Notes: generated from the sequence alone by a model not told the origin. A DNA stretch of 23,219 nucleotides from an uncultured Christensenellaceae bacterium (GCA_910586905.1 CAJUIV010000022.1:1-23219); one strand, 5' to 3'; counted from the stretch's first letter, positions 15,266 through 23,024 are shown. Made by a program: numbers and translations.

Positions 15266-16483
15266 TTACAAAACTGCAGTGCCGACGCTGCGTACTCGCA
15301 TAGGCAGAACGTTAGCCGCTCCGTAACGTTCGCAAAGCGCGCCGAAAACGACGTTGTACGATACGTCGGGAATGACGCACAGGACCGTACCGGCAAAGCC
15401 TCCTCCGTGTACCCGAGCGCCGACGTTTCCCAAAGTGCGCGCAAAGTTTACTGCGTCGAGAATAGCAGTATCGTTTTCGTCCACGGCACAGTTGCGAAGC
15501 AAATTTATGCTGGAATCGCCCGAAGCGTTTATAAGATGCGTGATTTCGCGTACGTCGCCGTTTTCGAGCGTCAAAGCAAACCTTGTAACGCGGGCGTTTT
15601 CGTCGAAAAAGTGCAACGCGCGGTTCGTTTTGTCCGTTCCGACGATGTTGCATAAACTACCGTAGCTTTCCATAAACGCGGACTCGTCAACGTCGATAAG
15701 TCTGTCTTTGCCGAAATTCAAAGCTACAGCCCTCATATCGGAGGGTATCGACGCGTAAAGCTCAGACAAATTAGAATGACTGAATCCCGTATCTACGAGA
15801 ACGAATTTAAATCCGCCCGAAACAGAGTTAAGACGCTCGGCGACGAAACCGTTTTTAAAGTCGAATTCCGTTAAGCCGCCGGAAAGCACTGCGCCTTGAT
15901 CCAGCAAACCGCAAGGTTTATTCAAACAGACGTTTTCCGCGTATTGTCCTGCGCGGGCTAAAATTTCGACGGGAATACGCCCATCGTTAAAGCTTTCGTT
16001 TATAATCTCAGCCACCAGCATTTCGAAGCTTGCGCTGGAAGATACGCCCGCGCCGCTAGGTAAAACGGAATTGGTATAAACGTCGAATCCGCCGACTGCG
16101 TATCCTGCGTTTTTTAAATATTCCGTTACGCCGTGAGCAAGCCCGAAACCGCGTTTAAGCGTAATTTCGTCGTCTACGCAAAACTCTATCAAGCTGTGTT
16201 TGTCGCTTTTTATGCGGATTCTACGACTGTCGTTAGATATAAACGCTCCGATAGTATCCAAATTTACGGCGCAGCCGATAACCTTGCCTCCGTTGTGGTC
16301 GGTATGATTGCCTATGACCTCTACTCTGCCGGGAGAAGAAATCAAATGACAGGAGGTTAAGCGAAAATACTTTTTGAAATTGCGTATCAACTTATCGTAC
16401 CGCAAAAACTGTCCGTATTCGCTTTTACCGTACAAGTCGGCAAAATATTTGCAGGCTTCCCTGCCGTACGTAAAAACATTCAT
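15266..16483 (-). CDS. galK: Galactokinase-family GHMP sugar kinase (GNHTDH type)
   Basis: GHMP-family kinase expected to phosphorylate galactose or a related sugar at C1 using ATP. 405 residues, near the usual galactokinase length. SSPGRVEVIGNHTDHNGG (about 49-66) is the sugar-binding signature, LPSGAGVSSSAS (about 141-152) the ATP loop, GLLDQ with Asp195 the probable catalytic base, and VHGGGFAGTV the third GHMP motif. The classical signature reads GEHTDYNGG; here Glu is Asn59 and Tyr is His63, as in a clostridial branch annotated only as galactokinase family. The substrate is therefore less certain. ATG at 16483 follows GGAAG with 8 nt; an in-frame TTG five codons upstream is less likely. 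No galT or galE lies nearby. Confidence 0.85.
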   Translation of the reverse strand: MNVFTYGREACKYFADLYGKSEYGQFLRYDKLIRNFKKYFRLTSCHLISSPGRVEVIGNHTDHNGGKVIGCAVNLDTIGAFISNDSRRIRIKSDKHSLIEFCVDDEITLKRGFGLAHGVTEYLKNAGYAVGGFDVYTNSVLPSGAGVSSSASFEMLVAEIINESFNDGRIPVEILARAGQYAENVCLNKPCGLLDQGAVLSGGLTEFDFKNGFVAERLNSVSGGFKFVLVDTGFSHSNLSELYASIPSDMRAVALNFGKDRLIDVDESAFMESYGSLCNIVGTDKTNRALHFFDENARVTRFALTLENGDVREITHLINASGDSSINLLRNCAVDENDTAILDAVNFARTLGNVGARVHGGGFAGTVLCVIPDVSYNVVFGALCERYGAANVLPMRVRSVGTAVL

Positions 16484-16558
16484 GTTTACAACTTCCAATG
16501 CGGCGAGCTTAAAATCAAAGTGTGTTTTATGACTAAGTCTGTCGCCGATATTGAAAAT

Positions 16559-16587
16559 ATTTTAACATAAACACGTACAAATTGCAA
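16559..16587 (-). promoter_or_regulatory. Probable galK promoter
   Basis: Minus strand: TTGCAA (16587-16582), 17 bp, TAAAAT (16564-16559), starting 7 nt beyond the glmS stop. It gives galK its own start site with a leader of about 70 nt; read-through from glmS is also possible because no terminator stem stands between them. Confidence 0.6.
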
Positions 16588-16593
16588 TAAATC

Positions 16594-18372
16594 TTACTCC
16601 ACCGTTACGGATTTGGCAAGATTACGCGGTTTATCCACGTCGCGCCCCAAACGTTTTGCCACATAGTAAGCCAAAAGCTGCAAAGGAACGACAGACAAAA
16701 TACCGTATAAATACCTGTTTACAACGGGTATGCTAAGCAAAGCCGTGTTTTCGAAACTGTACGGAGAAACGCAAACTACTTTGGCTCCGCGGGTTGCAAC
16801 TTCGCTTATAGATAAAGCCATTTTGTCAATCTGCAAGCTGTCGCAGGCTATCGCCACTACAGTTACGCCTTTTTCCATCAAAGCGAGCGTCCCGTGTTTA
16901 AGTTCGCCTGCAGGGTACGCTTCCGAGTGAATATAACTGATTTCTTTCAGTTTAAGAGAGCCTTCGCAAGCAGTTGGATAATCTGCGGTTCTGCCGATAA
17001 AAAATACTGCGGAACTGTCTTTTATCTCCTCTGCCAGCTTTGCGATTTGATAACTGTTAGAAAGCACTTTGTCTATCGCCGTCGGCAAAACGTCTATAGA
17101 CTCGACTATTTTTTTGCGCGTTTCGTCGTCGATGGCCCCTTTTAAATACGACACGTCGGTAAGAAGCAGCAATAGCGTTACAAGCTGGCAGTTGTACGCT
17201 TTCGTACTTGCTACGGCGTATTCTCCGTCGGCGTAAATATTTTTGACCTTGTCGCAGACGAAACACAGAGACGATGCCTGAGTATTTGTAACCGCGTAAG
17301 TAAAACCGCCCTGTTCGCGGACTTTTTCAACCGCGCGTATAGTATCGGCGGTTTCGCCGCTTTGACTTATAAAAAACGCCAACGTGTAACTGTCGACAGG
17401 GTAATTATCGTAAATAAATTCGCTCGCAATAACGGGAATAACGTCTATGCTAAGCATTTTTCTCGCTATTGCCGCCGCTTCCAGACCGCTGTTATAGGCC
17501 GTTCCGCAGCCTATAAGATAAATACGTTTTACGCGGTGTACCGTTTTAGCCGGCAAACTCAACCCGCCGCTTTTAAAATATCCCTGCTTTGCCTGACGTA
17601 TTTTTTCGGGAATTTCCAAAATTTCTTTCAGCATATAATCGCCGTCCGCTCCGCTGATTTCTTCGGCGTTTTCTACCGCGAAAAATTTTACCGAAACGGG
17701 ATTGCCTTTGAAATCGTAAAACGCTACGCTCTGCCTGTTAGCGACGGCGACTACGTTATCGGGCGCCACCGCCACTTTGTCTACCCAACGTGATAAACAG
17801 CGTACGTCCGAACAAAAATACGCGCCGTCTCGATTTATTCCCACGACCAAAGGACTTTTATTTTTTATTGCGTAAAGGTTATCGTCGTAAGTATTTGCTA
17901 CGACTATAGCGAAAGAACCTTCGAGCTGATTCGCAGTGGCGAGAACGGAATCCAACACGCTGTTTTTATAATTTTTCTGCAGCAAATGAGCTACGGTTTC
18001 GCTATCGGTTTGCGAAGAGAAATCGACTCCGACAGACGAAAGCTGATATTTAAGCGATAAGTGATTTTCGATTATTCCGTTATGTACTATCGCAAAATTT
18101 TTATCCGCGGAATAAAACGGATGCGCGTTTCCCTGACATACTTCGCCGTGCGTAGCCCAACGAGTATGACCTATAGCAAGCGTTCCGTAAACTTCGGAAG
18201 GTATCGCGTCCTTTAAATTTTCGACGCGCCCTACCGTTTTGAAAAGCTTTATACCGTTACCGTCTTTAACCGCTATTCCCGCAGAATCGTATCCGCGGTA
18301 TTCCAACGTTTTCAACGCCTTGAGCGTATCGGCAACGGCGTTTTGCCCTAGCATACCAAAAATTCCGCACAT
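16594..18372 (-). CDS. glmS: Glutamine-fructose-6-phosphate aminotransferase (isomerising)
   Basis: Makes glucosamine 6-phosphate from fructose 6-phosphate and glutamine, the entry point to cell-wall amino sugars. 592 residues, normal for bacteria. Cys2 in MCGIFGMLG is the N-terminal nucleophile of the glutaminase domain; LEYRGYDSAGIAV, GHTRWATHG and HNGIIENH follow. The two SIS sugar-isomerase domains contain GCGTAYNSG, SQSGETADT, VASTKAYNCQ and the KLKEISYIHSEAYPAGELKHG segment, and the end DKPRNLAKSVTVE is the canonical C-terminus. ATG at 18372 follows AAGGAGA. It is transcribed towards galK. The upstream region does not show a glmS ribozyme core, so control must be by other means. Confidence 0.97.
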   Translation of the reverse strand: MCGIFGMLGQNAVADTLKALKTLEYRGYDSAGIAVKDGNGIKLFKTVGRVENLKDAIPSEVYGTLAIGHTRWATHGEVCQGNAHPFYSADKNFAIVHNGIIENHLSLKYQLSSVGVDFSSQTDSETVAHLLQKNYKNSVLDSVLATANQLEGSFAIVVANTYDDNLYAIKNKSPLVVGINRDGAYFCSDVRCLSRWVDKVAVAPDNVVAVANRQSVAFYDFKGNPVSVKFFAVENAEEISGADGDYMLKEILEIPEKIRQAKQGYFKSGGLSLPAKTVHRVKRIYLIGCGTAYNSGLEAAAIARKMLSIDVIPVIASEFIYDNYPVDSYTLAFFISQSGETADTIRAVEKVREQGGFTYAVTNTQASSLCFVCDKVKNIYADGEYAVASTKAYNCQLVTLLLLLTDVSYLKGAIDDETRKKIVESIDVLPTAIDKVLSNSYQIAKLAEEIKDSSAVFFIGRTADYPTACEGSLKLKEISYIHSEAYPAGELKHGTLALMEKGVTVVAIACDSLQIDKMALSISEVATRGAKVVCVSPYSFENTALLSIPVVNRYLYGILSVVPLQLLAYYVAKRLGRDVDKPRNLAKSVTVE

Positions 18373-18609
18373 ATAAATATCTCCTTATATAAACTGACGA
18401 AAGCGCAAACTTGACAAACTACGGATATTACTTTGCGCCGCAGTTTATTCTACAAAGTTCGCGTTTAGGTTGAATATGCAATAATATATGAACGCCGTTT
18501 ACAAATAGTTACTTGACGTCTTCTTTAGGTAACTGCCGCAAACCGAACTGCGCGTAAAGAATTACCGCCGGAAAATCTTTGAAAACGCATCTCTTTATAT
18601 TTCAAATAT
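18373..18609. other. Intergenic leader region of glmS, divergent from typA
   Basis: No gene is visible in this part of the 343-nt divergent gap. There is a 7-bp inverted repeat, GCGCAAA (18403-18409) / TTTGCGC (18432-18438), in the probable glmS leader. No convincing -35/-10 pair was found for glmS; TAGAAT near 18450-18460 on the minus strand is a weak -10 candidate. It was checked for a glmS ribozyme without success. Confidence 0.5.
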
Positions 18610-18638
18610 TTGACTGATTTTTACGCAAGTTGTATAAT
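18610..18638 (+). promoter_or_regulatory. Sigma-A promoter of typA
   Basis: TTGACT (18610-18615), 17 bp, TATAAT (18633-18638). Transcription would start near 18645, leaving a leader of about 70 nt. A second TTGACA at 18657 has no matching -10 box. Confidence 0.82.
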
Positions 18639-18683
18639 TTTTAAGTTATGCAAAAATTGACAATAAATTAAAGGAATTTACTA

Positions 18684-18702
18684 CGGACGGATTCAGCGTC
18701 CG
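18684..18702 (+). promoter_or_regulatory. Hairpin next to the typA ribosome binding site
   Basis: CGGACG and CGTCCG form a perfect 6-bp stem with a 7-nt loop. It ends two to four bases before the AAGGAG (18705-18710) of typA and has no U-tract. It may set translation or mRNA stability. Confidence 0.5.
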
Positions 18703-18715
18703 ACAAGGAGATAAA

Positions 18716-20539
18716 ATGCAAAGAACGGACGTAAGAAATATAGCGATAATCGCGCACGTAGACCACGGCAAAACCACTTTGGTAGACCAGCTGTTAAAAC
18801 AAAACGGCGTTTTCCGCGCTAACGAAGTCGTTGCCGAACGCGTGATGGACAATAACGATATCGAGCGCGAACGCGGGATAACTATTCTTGCCAAAAACAC
18901 CGCCGTACATTACAAAGGCGTAAAAATAAACATTATCGACACTCCCGGACACGCCGATTTCGGCGGAGAAGTTGAACGCATACTTTCTATGGTAGACGGC
19001 GTACTGCTGCTTGTAGACGCGATAGAAGGCTGTATGCCGCAAACAAGATACGTTTTAAAGAAAGCTTTGGGACTGGGCAAAAAAGTACTTGTCGTAATAA
19101 ACAAAGTAGACAAAGGCGAATTCGACGAGCACGAACTTCAAGAACAGATAATGGAACTGTTTATGGAACTTAACGCCAGCGACGACCAATTCGATTTCAA
19201 AATGATTTACGCTTCCGCAAAACAAGGCTGGGCAAAAACAAGCCTTGCCGGAGAATCTAACGATATGACTCCGCTGCTCGACGCGATTCTGATGGAAATT
19301 CCCGCTCCGAGGGGAGAAACCGACAACGGGCTTCAACTGCTCATTTGCAACATCGACTACGACGAATACGTAGGACGCATAGGTATAGGCAAAGTCAACC
19401 GCGGCAAAATTACCGACGGACAGCAAGTTATGATTTGCCACCGCGACAACGTTTTCAATACGGCTAAAGTTACGCGCCTTTACCAATTCGAAGGTCTCAA
19501 ACGCGTAGAATGCTCTTCGGGCAGTATGGGCGATATTGTTGCCGTTAACGGCATAACGGATATGAATATAGGCGATACGATTTGTTCGGTCGATTGCGTC
19601 GAGCCGCTGCCCTTCGTAAACATAGACGAACCTACGGTAAGTATGCTGTTTATGGTAAACAACAGTCCGTTTGCCGGAAAAGAAGGAAAATACGTTACAA
19701 GCAGGCACATCCGCGCACGGTTATTTAAAGAAGTGGAAACAAACGTATCGATGCGCGTAGAAGAAACGGAATCTGCCGACTGCTTTAAAGTTTACGGAAG
19801 AGGCGAACTGCACTTATCAATTCTTATCGAAGAAATGCGCAGAGAAGGCTACGAATTTCAAGTTTCTCGCCCGAAAGTTATTTTTAAAGAAATCAACGGC
19901 GTGAAATGCGAACCTATCGAATATCTTGTGGTAGAAGTCCCCGATAATTACGTAGGAAGCGTTATGAACAAGTTAGGCGCAAGAAAAGCGGAACTTATCA
20001 ATATGGCTCCCGAAGCGCAAGGAGGAACGAAATTGGAATTTAAAATTCCCAGCCGCGCGCTGTTCGGTTACCGCAGCGAACTGCTGACGGACACAAAAGG
20101 CTTCGGGGTGATGAGCAGCGTGCTTGACAGTTACGAACCTTACAAAGGAGAAGTAACCGAACGCAGCCGCGGAAGTTTGGTAGCGTTCGAAGACGGCGTT
20201 ACCACCGCTTACGGGTTGTTTAACGCGCAGGAACGCTGCCGTCTGTTCGTAGGCGTAGGTTTACCGGTATATTCCGGAATGGTAGTAGGCGAAAACAGCC
20301 GCGAAGACGATATTACCGTAAACGTTTGCAAAACAAAACACTTAACAAACAACCGCGCAAGCGGAAGCGACGAAGCGTTAAAATTGACCACTCCCACCGT
20401 TTTGAGTCTGGAACAATGTTTGGAATTTATTTCCGACGACGAACTTGTGGAAGTAACGCCGTTCTCTATCCGCTTACGCAAAGCGATACTCGACCACTCC
20501 GAACGTATGCGCATATGGGCAAGAAATAACAAAAAATAA
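18716..20539 (+). CDS. typA: Translational GTPase TypA/BipA
   Basis: Ribosome-associated GTPase related to EF-G, involved in ribosome assembly and stress or cold adaptation. 607 residues, the normal length. The G1 motif is AHVDHGKTT (about 13-21), switch I RERGITI, G3 DTPGHADFGGEVER, G4 NKVD and G5 YASAKQGW. The EF-G-like domains follow, and the C-terminal TypA-specific part includes GARKAELINM, GYRSELLTDTKGFGVMSS and the near-terminal NNRASGSDEALKLTTPT. ATG at 18716 follows AAGGAG with a 5-nt spacer. It stands alone, with its own promoter upstream and no linked genes. Confidence 0.97.
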   Translation: MQRTDVRNIAIIAHVDHGKTTLVDQLLKQNGVFRANEVVAERVMDNNDIERERGITILAKNTAVHYKGVKINIIDTPGHADFGGEVERILSMVDGVLLLVDAIEGCMPQTRYVLKKALGLGKKVLVVINKVDKGEFDEHELQEQIMELFMELNASDDQFDFKMIYASAKQGWAKTSLAGESNDMTPLLDAILMEIPAPRGETDNGLQLLICNIDYDEYVGRIGIGKVNRGKITDGQQVMICHRDNVFNTAKVTRLYQFEGLKRVECSSGSMGDIVAVNGITDMNIGDTICSVDCVEPLPFVNIDEPTVSMLFMVNNSPFAGKEGKYVTSRHIRARLFKEVETNVSMRVEETESADCFKVYGRGELHLSILIEEMRREGYEFQVSRPKVIFKEINGVKCEPIEYLVVEVPDNYVGSVMNKLGARKAELINMAPEAQGGTKLEFKIPSRALFGYRSELLTDTKGFGVMSSVLDSYEPYKGEVTERSRGSLVAFEDGVTTAYGLFNAQERCRLFVGVGLPVYSGMVVGENSREDDITVNVCKTKHLTNNRASGSDEALKLTTPTVLSLEQCLEFISDDELVEVTPFSIRLRKAILDHSERMRIWARNNKK

Positions 20540-20878
20540 CTGCATTATACTACGTGAATGCGGGAAAAGCGCTACGTTATCTGGAATACGTTATTCGGAA
20601 AAAAAACGAAACATATTTTAAACAAAAAACTCGAATATACAATTTTCGATAGAGTCTTAAACTAATAATATCCGACGTTTTGATAGCCGAATAAAAAAAC
20701 AAACGAAATAAAACATCTGCCGATTGTCGGACGTTAATACAGGGCTTGGATATCTGAGCATAACGGTTTTACAGCCGCCATGAGCGAATCGGTTATGTCA
20801 TACGATATAAATAGCTTCGAAAGAATAAAAAAAACTATGCGTATCAGCGTTTCAAAATACAGTTAAATCAAAATATTT
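20540..20878. other. Non-coding stretch after typA
   Basis: About 340 nt without a credible gene. It contains an unsupported 35-codon frame (20558-20665) and a 28-codon frame (20780-20866, opening MSESVMSYDINSFERI) that extends 14 open codons further upstream. Neither has a ribosome site. The second looks protein-like and could be the tail of a decayed gene, but I do not recognise it. Confidence 0.4.
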
Positions 20879-20911
20879 AAACGCAATCGGTAATCAAACC
20901 GATTGCGTTTT
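20879..20911. terminator. Strong bidirectional intrinsic terminator
   Basis: A perfect 13-bp stem (20879-20891 with 20898-20910, core ACGCAATCGGT) encloses the loop AATCAA. TTTTAT follows on the plus strand and TTTAAATATTTT on the minus strand. It lies between typA (plus strand) and the broken minus-strand gene at 21000-21316, and would end transcription from both. Confidence 0.85.
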
Positions 20912-20999
20912 ATCATATTTTCATAATATATCGATACAAAATACGTTAACAACCAAAACGGCAACTTTTGTTTTCATTGTCCGATTTTGCATATTTTTC

Positions 21000-21316
21000 T
21001 TATACTTTTATTACTTCATCTAAGTATTCGGCATTTTTACCTGAGCTTTCCTCGGCTTGTAATATTTTAAATACTTTCGTATAGTTTCCAACGTTAAACG
21101 ATTAAACGAATAATATAATTTCAATTTCGACAGATATGCGCTTCTGTTACCGGACGGATAATCGAACGGCGCATTTAATAAGTTGTCGGCAAGTATATAA
21201 TAATCTTTATCTTCCAGTTGTATATTTTGAATTTTATCCTCGCTATATTAAGTTTTATAGATTTCTTCTTTATCAAGTAATCTCAGAAGATTTCTTCTAT
21301 ACTTTTTATATGACAA
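21000..21316 (-). pseudogene. Broken gene for an unknown charged protein
   Basis: Read on the minus strand, a protein-like frame runs from a possible TTG at 21316. It passes RRNLLRLLDKEEIYKT, an in-frame TAA at 21250-21248, and then LEDKDYYILADNLLNAPFD, PSGNRSAYLSKLKLYY and FNRLTLETIRK. At about 21071-21080 the frame must shift by one base, in a short A-run, to continue as VFKILQAEESSGKNAEYLDE and stop at 21002-21000. The two halves join to about 105 residues of balanced composition rich in Leu, Lys, Glu and Tyr. One stop plus one frameshift indicate decay. The true start may be lost: no ribosome site is visible and the 5' end meets the broken XRE gene on the other strand. I do not recognise the family. 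A plus-strand open frame over the same DNA is an antisense shadow. Confidence 0.6.
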
Positions 21317-21620
21317 TGCCGATAGAAAGAATCGAAGATTTACGACATGAAAAGGTTTGTCTCAATCGCAGTTGGCAAAAACAATCGAAGTCGGTCAAAA
21401 GGCGATTGACTACTGAGAACGGAACGTAAACGAACCCAAGGCAAGTTATATGACCTCATTAGTTAAATATTTTGAAATAACTTACGACGAATTTTTCAGA
21501 GATTTAAATCAATACGAGGTCTACGGTTTGCAAATAAAGCCGTTTATTTTTTATGCCTTTCAACCGTTTTTTTTATTCAAATATAAAGCATACCGGCTGT
21601 TATTCGGTATTTACGATTAA
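21310..21620 (+). pseudogene. Decayed XRE-family helix-turn-helix regulator
   Basis: Starting at ATG 21310 the frame reads RIEDLRHEK, then needs one extra A in the run at about 21352-21355 to continue GLSQSQLAKTIEVGQKAIDY, TGA, ERNVNEPKASYMTSLVKYFEITYDEFF. This is a complete HTH_3 domain: GLSQ-LAK is helix 2, the usual W of the WENG-type segment is exactly where the TGA falls (TGG to TGA), and LVKYFEITYDEFF is the standard last helix. After the domain an aromatic-rich tail of about 35 residues stays open to TAA at 21618-21620. With one frameshift and one stop in 103 codons it should not make a functional protein. No good ribosome site precedes it. Confidence 0.75.
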
Positions 21621-21790
21621 AAAAACTCTATTTCAATTCGGCATAATTTCCGATTACAGCAAAAATAGCTTGGGTTCTGAAACATTATAATTGTACGTTG
21701 CCGTAAGCTAAAAGTCTTAGGTATTTTTAAAAGCATAAATAACCGCTAATATGAGCATACTATCACTAACAAATTATACGAGGTGATAAT

Positions 21791-21940
21791 ATGACCAAAT
21801 CAAGACAAATCAATCACGAATACTACGCCAATTACGAAACCTGCCGCAACCGTTTATTCGACGACTGGGACCCCGACGAATTGCAAAACGAGGACGTACA
21901 TTTAAGTTACAAGGAGGCGTTCGAACAAGACGATGACTAA
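21791..21940 (+). CDS. Small hypothetical acidic protein (49 residues)
   Basis: A 50-codon gene missed by usual length cut-offs. ATG at 21791 is preceded by GAGGTG (21780-21785) with an ideal 5-nt spacer. The product opens MTKSRQINHEYYANYETC, contains RLFDDWDPDELQNEDVHL and ends in DDD; it is hydrophilic and acidic, with no membrane segment and a single cysteine. Its stop overlaps the start of the next gene by 8 nt, and an AAGGAGG (21911-21917) for that gene lies within its coding sequence. Codon use resembles that of the neighbours. I do not recognise it. It is probably translationally coupled to, and may partner, the protein encoded next. Confidence 0.7.
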   Translation: MTKSRQINHEYYANYETCRNRLFDDWDPDELQNEDVHLSYKEAFEQDDD

Positions 21941-22433
21941 AAATACCGAAACCAAACAGGAGAAAAACAAAGCGCCGGAAGTTACGACTGAAAACAACTG
22001 CGACGTAGATAAAACCAGACAAGATATTTCCGACTTATACAAAAACGTTACGATGGCTCAAAACAGCATCAAAACGTTGCTGCCGTACGTGGATAACCAA
22101 GACGTAACGAAAGTTCTGCACAAACAAGTCGAACAGTACGACCACTACATCGAACAAATAGGTACTTTGGCGGAAAATCTTAACTTCGATCCCACGCCCG
22201 CTCCCAAAATGCTTATATCTATGGCGAATATGGGCATACGCGCAAAAATGCTGTCAGATAAAAGCGTTACTCACGTAGCAAAGATAATGCTTCAGGGAAC
22301 GCTTAACGGCATAATAGACTTGTACCGTATGACGCGCGCGAACGGAGAAGTTCATCCCGACGTCGCGTTGCTCGAAAAACAAGTGCTGCGATACGAAGAA
22401 GGCTGTTTCGAATCGATGAAATCGCTACTGTAA
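21933..22433 (+). CDS. Hypothetical helical protein (166 residues)
   Basis: I do not recognise this family with confidence. After a charged, probably disordered N-terminus (residues 1-25, rich in Lys, Glu, Thr and Asn), the rest is predicted by eye to be a bundle of about four or five helices. These are DISDLYKNVTMAQNSIKTLL, VTKVLHKQVEQYDHYIEQIG, PKMLISMANMGIRAKMLS, VTHVAKIMLQGTLNGIIDLY and LLEKQVLRYEEGCFESMKSL. Helix length and spacing recall ferritin-like bundles, but no paired ExxH metal motif can be seen, so that is only a suggestion. No signal peptide. The ATG overlaps the end of the 49-residue gene; the ribosome site AAGGAGG is 15 nt away, longer than usual, which fits coupling. Confidence 0.75.
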   Translation: MTKNTETKQEKNKAPEVTTENNCDVDKTRQDISDLYKNVTMAQNSIKTLLPYVDNQDVTKVLHKQVEQYDHYIEQIGTLAENLNFDPTPAPKMLISMANMGIRAKMLSDKSVTHVAKIMLQGTLNGIIDLYRMTRANGEVHPDVALLEKQVLRYEEGCFESMKSLL

Positions 22434-22493
22434 CCTTTAACAAACTCCGACTCGGCGCGGCAAATTCCTAACGGTTTTAACGCGCTTGTAAAT

Positions 22494-22530
22494 ATATCCC
22501 GTCCGCATTTATTCGGACGGGATATTAGTT
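22494..22530 (+). terminator. Intrinsic terminator after the two hypothetical genes
   Basis: A perfect 12-bp stem (ATATCCCGTCCG at 22494-22505 with its complement at 22514-22525) encloses an 8-nt loop and is followed by TAGTTTTT. It lies 60 nt after the stop of the 166-residue protein. Confidence 0.88.
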
Positions 22531-22598
22531 TTTCGAAAGAAATTATTTAAATTTCGGGACGCGTTAGGGCATCCTGCCTAAACGTTTAATAAAGCCTG

Positions 22599-23024
22599 TT
22601 ATATTTTTACGGCTGTGCGCAGTTCCGCAAGTCTTTCCTGCAACAGAACGTACGCTTCCTCTACGTCGTCTACCGTCTCGACGGTTTTTTCCATAGGACA
22701 AACGTCCGTGCCTTGACGGTTTACGATACGCTCCGTTAAAACGCCGTAAGAATATTTTATTCCGTGTTTTTCAAGCGCTGCCTTACCGCTTAGCGACAGC
22801 GTTTTCGCATACACTTCGGCTATGCCCGCCTTCGAAAAAAGCATTGCGGCGGCTTTTCCCACCACTAAATCGGCGACGGAATATCCCCTCAAATCGACGT
22901 TCCGGCGTAAAAAATCCGCCATAGGAGCAATCCCGCGCTTGTCGTCCGTTATCGTTTTTCCGTTTTTGCAAAGAGATATCGTATGCCCGGCAAGATTGCT
23001 TTTTGCTATTTCTATATCCGTCAT
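22599..23024 (-). CDS. DUF1893 domain protein
   Basis: 141-residue cytosolic protein of the DUF1893 family, whose known structure has a cytidine-deaminase-like fold without established activity. Matching features are the opening DIEIAKSNLAGHTISLCKNGK, the segment ADFLRRNVDLRGYSVADLVVGKAAAMLF (about 38-65), the following AGIAEVYAKTLSLSGKAALEKHGIKYSYG, and RIVNRQGTDVCPMEKTV near the end. The latter includes the single C-P-M-E that resembles a deaminase PCxxC position without the second cysteine. ATG at 23024 follows AAGGAG with a 9-nt spacer; the in-frame GTG two codons upstream is too close to it. It is a single-gene unit with its own promoter; the next gene, if any, is outside the window. Confidence 0.88.
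   Translation of the reverse strand: MTDIEIAKSNLAGHTISLCKNGKTITDDKRGIAPMADFLRRNVDLRGYSVADLVVGKAAAMLFSKAGIAEVYAKTLSLSGKAALEKHGIKYSYGVLTERIVNRQGTDVCPMEKTVETVDDVEEAYVLLQERLAELRTAVKI

Noticed and set aside
15266..15444. Frameshift at the galK C-terminus beside the run of seven G
   Set aside because: The G-run lies just outside the stop codon. The C-terminal motif and ending (RSVGTAVL) are normal for the family, so the gene is intact.
18373..18715. glmS ribozyme upstream of glmS
   Set aside because: The conserved core segments of the ribozyme, including the cleavage-site region and the GC-rich pseudoknot, could not be found on the minus strand. Only a 7-bp inverted repeat is present.
20558..20665. 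A 35-codon plus-strand frame after typA
   Set aside because: It has no ribosome site, no recognisable sequence and a length expected by chance.
21136..21429. A 97-codon plus-strand open frame over the decayed region
   Set aside because: Its first two-thirds are the antisense of a better protein-like frame on the minus strand, and its last third is the first frame of the broken XRE gene before and after the frameshift. It has no ribosome site.
21310..21620. TGA read as tryptophan (alternative genetic code)
   Set aside because: TGA falls at the conserved Trp of the broken regulator, but TGA ends potB and potC, where it forms ATGA overlaps with the next start, and the same pseudogene also has a frameshift. 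A nonsense mutation is simpler.
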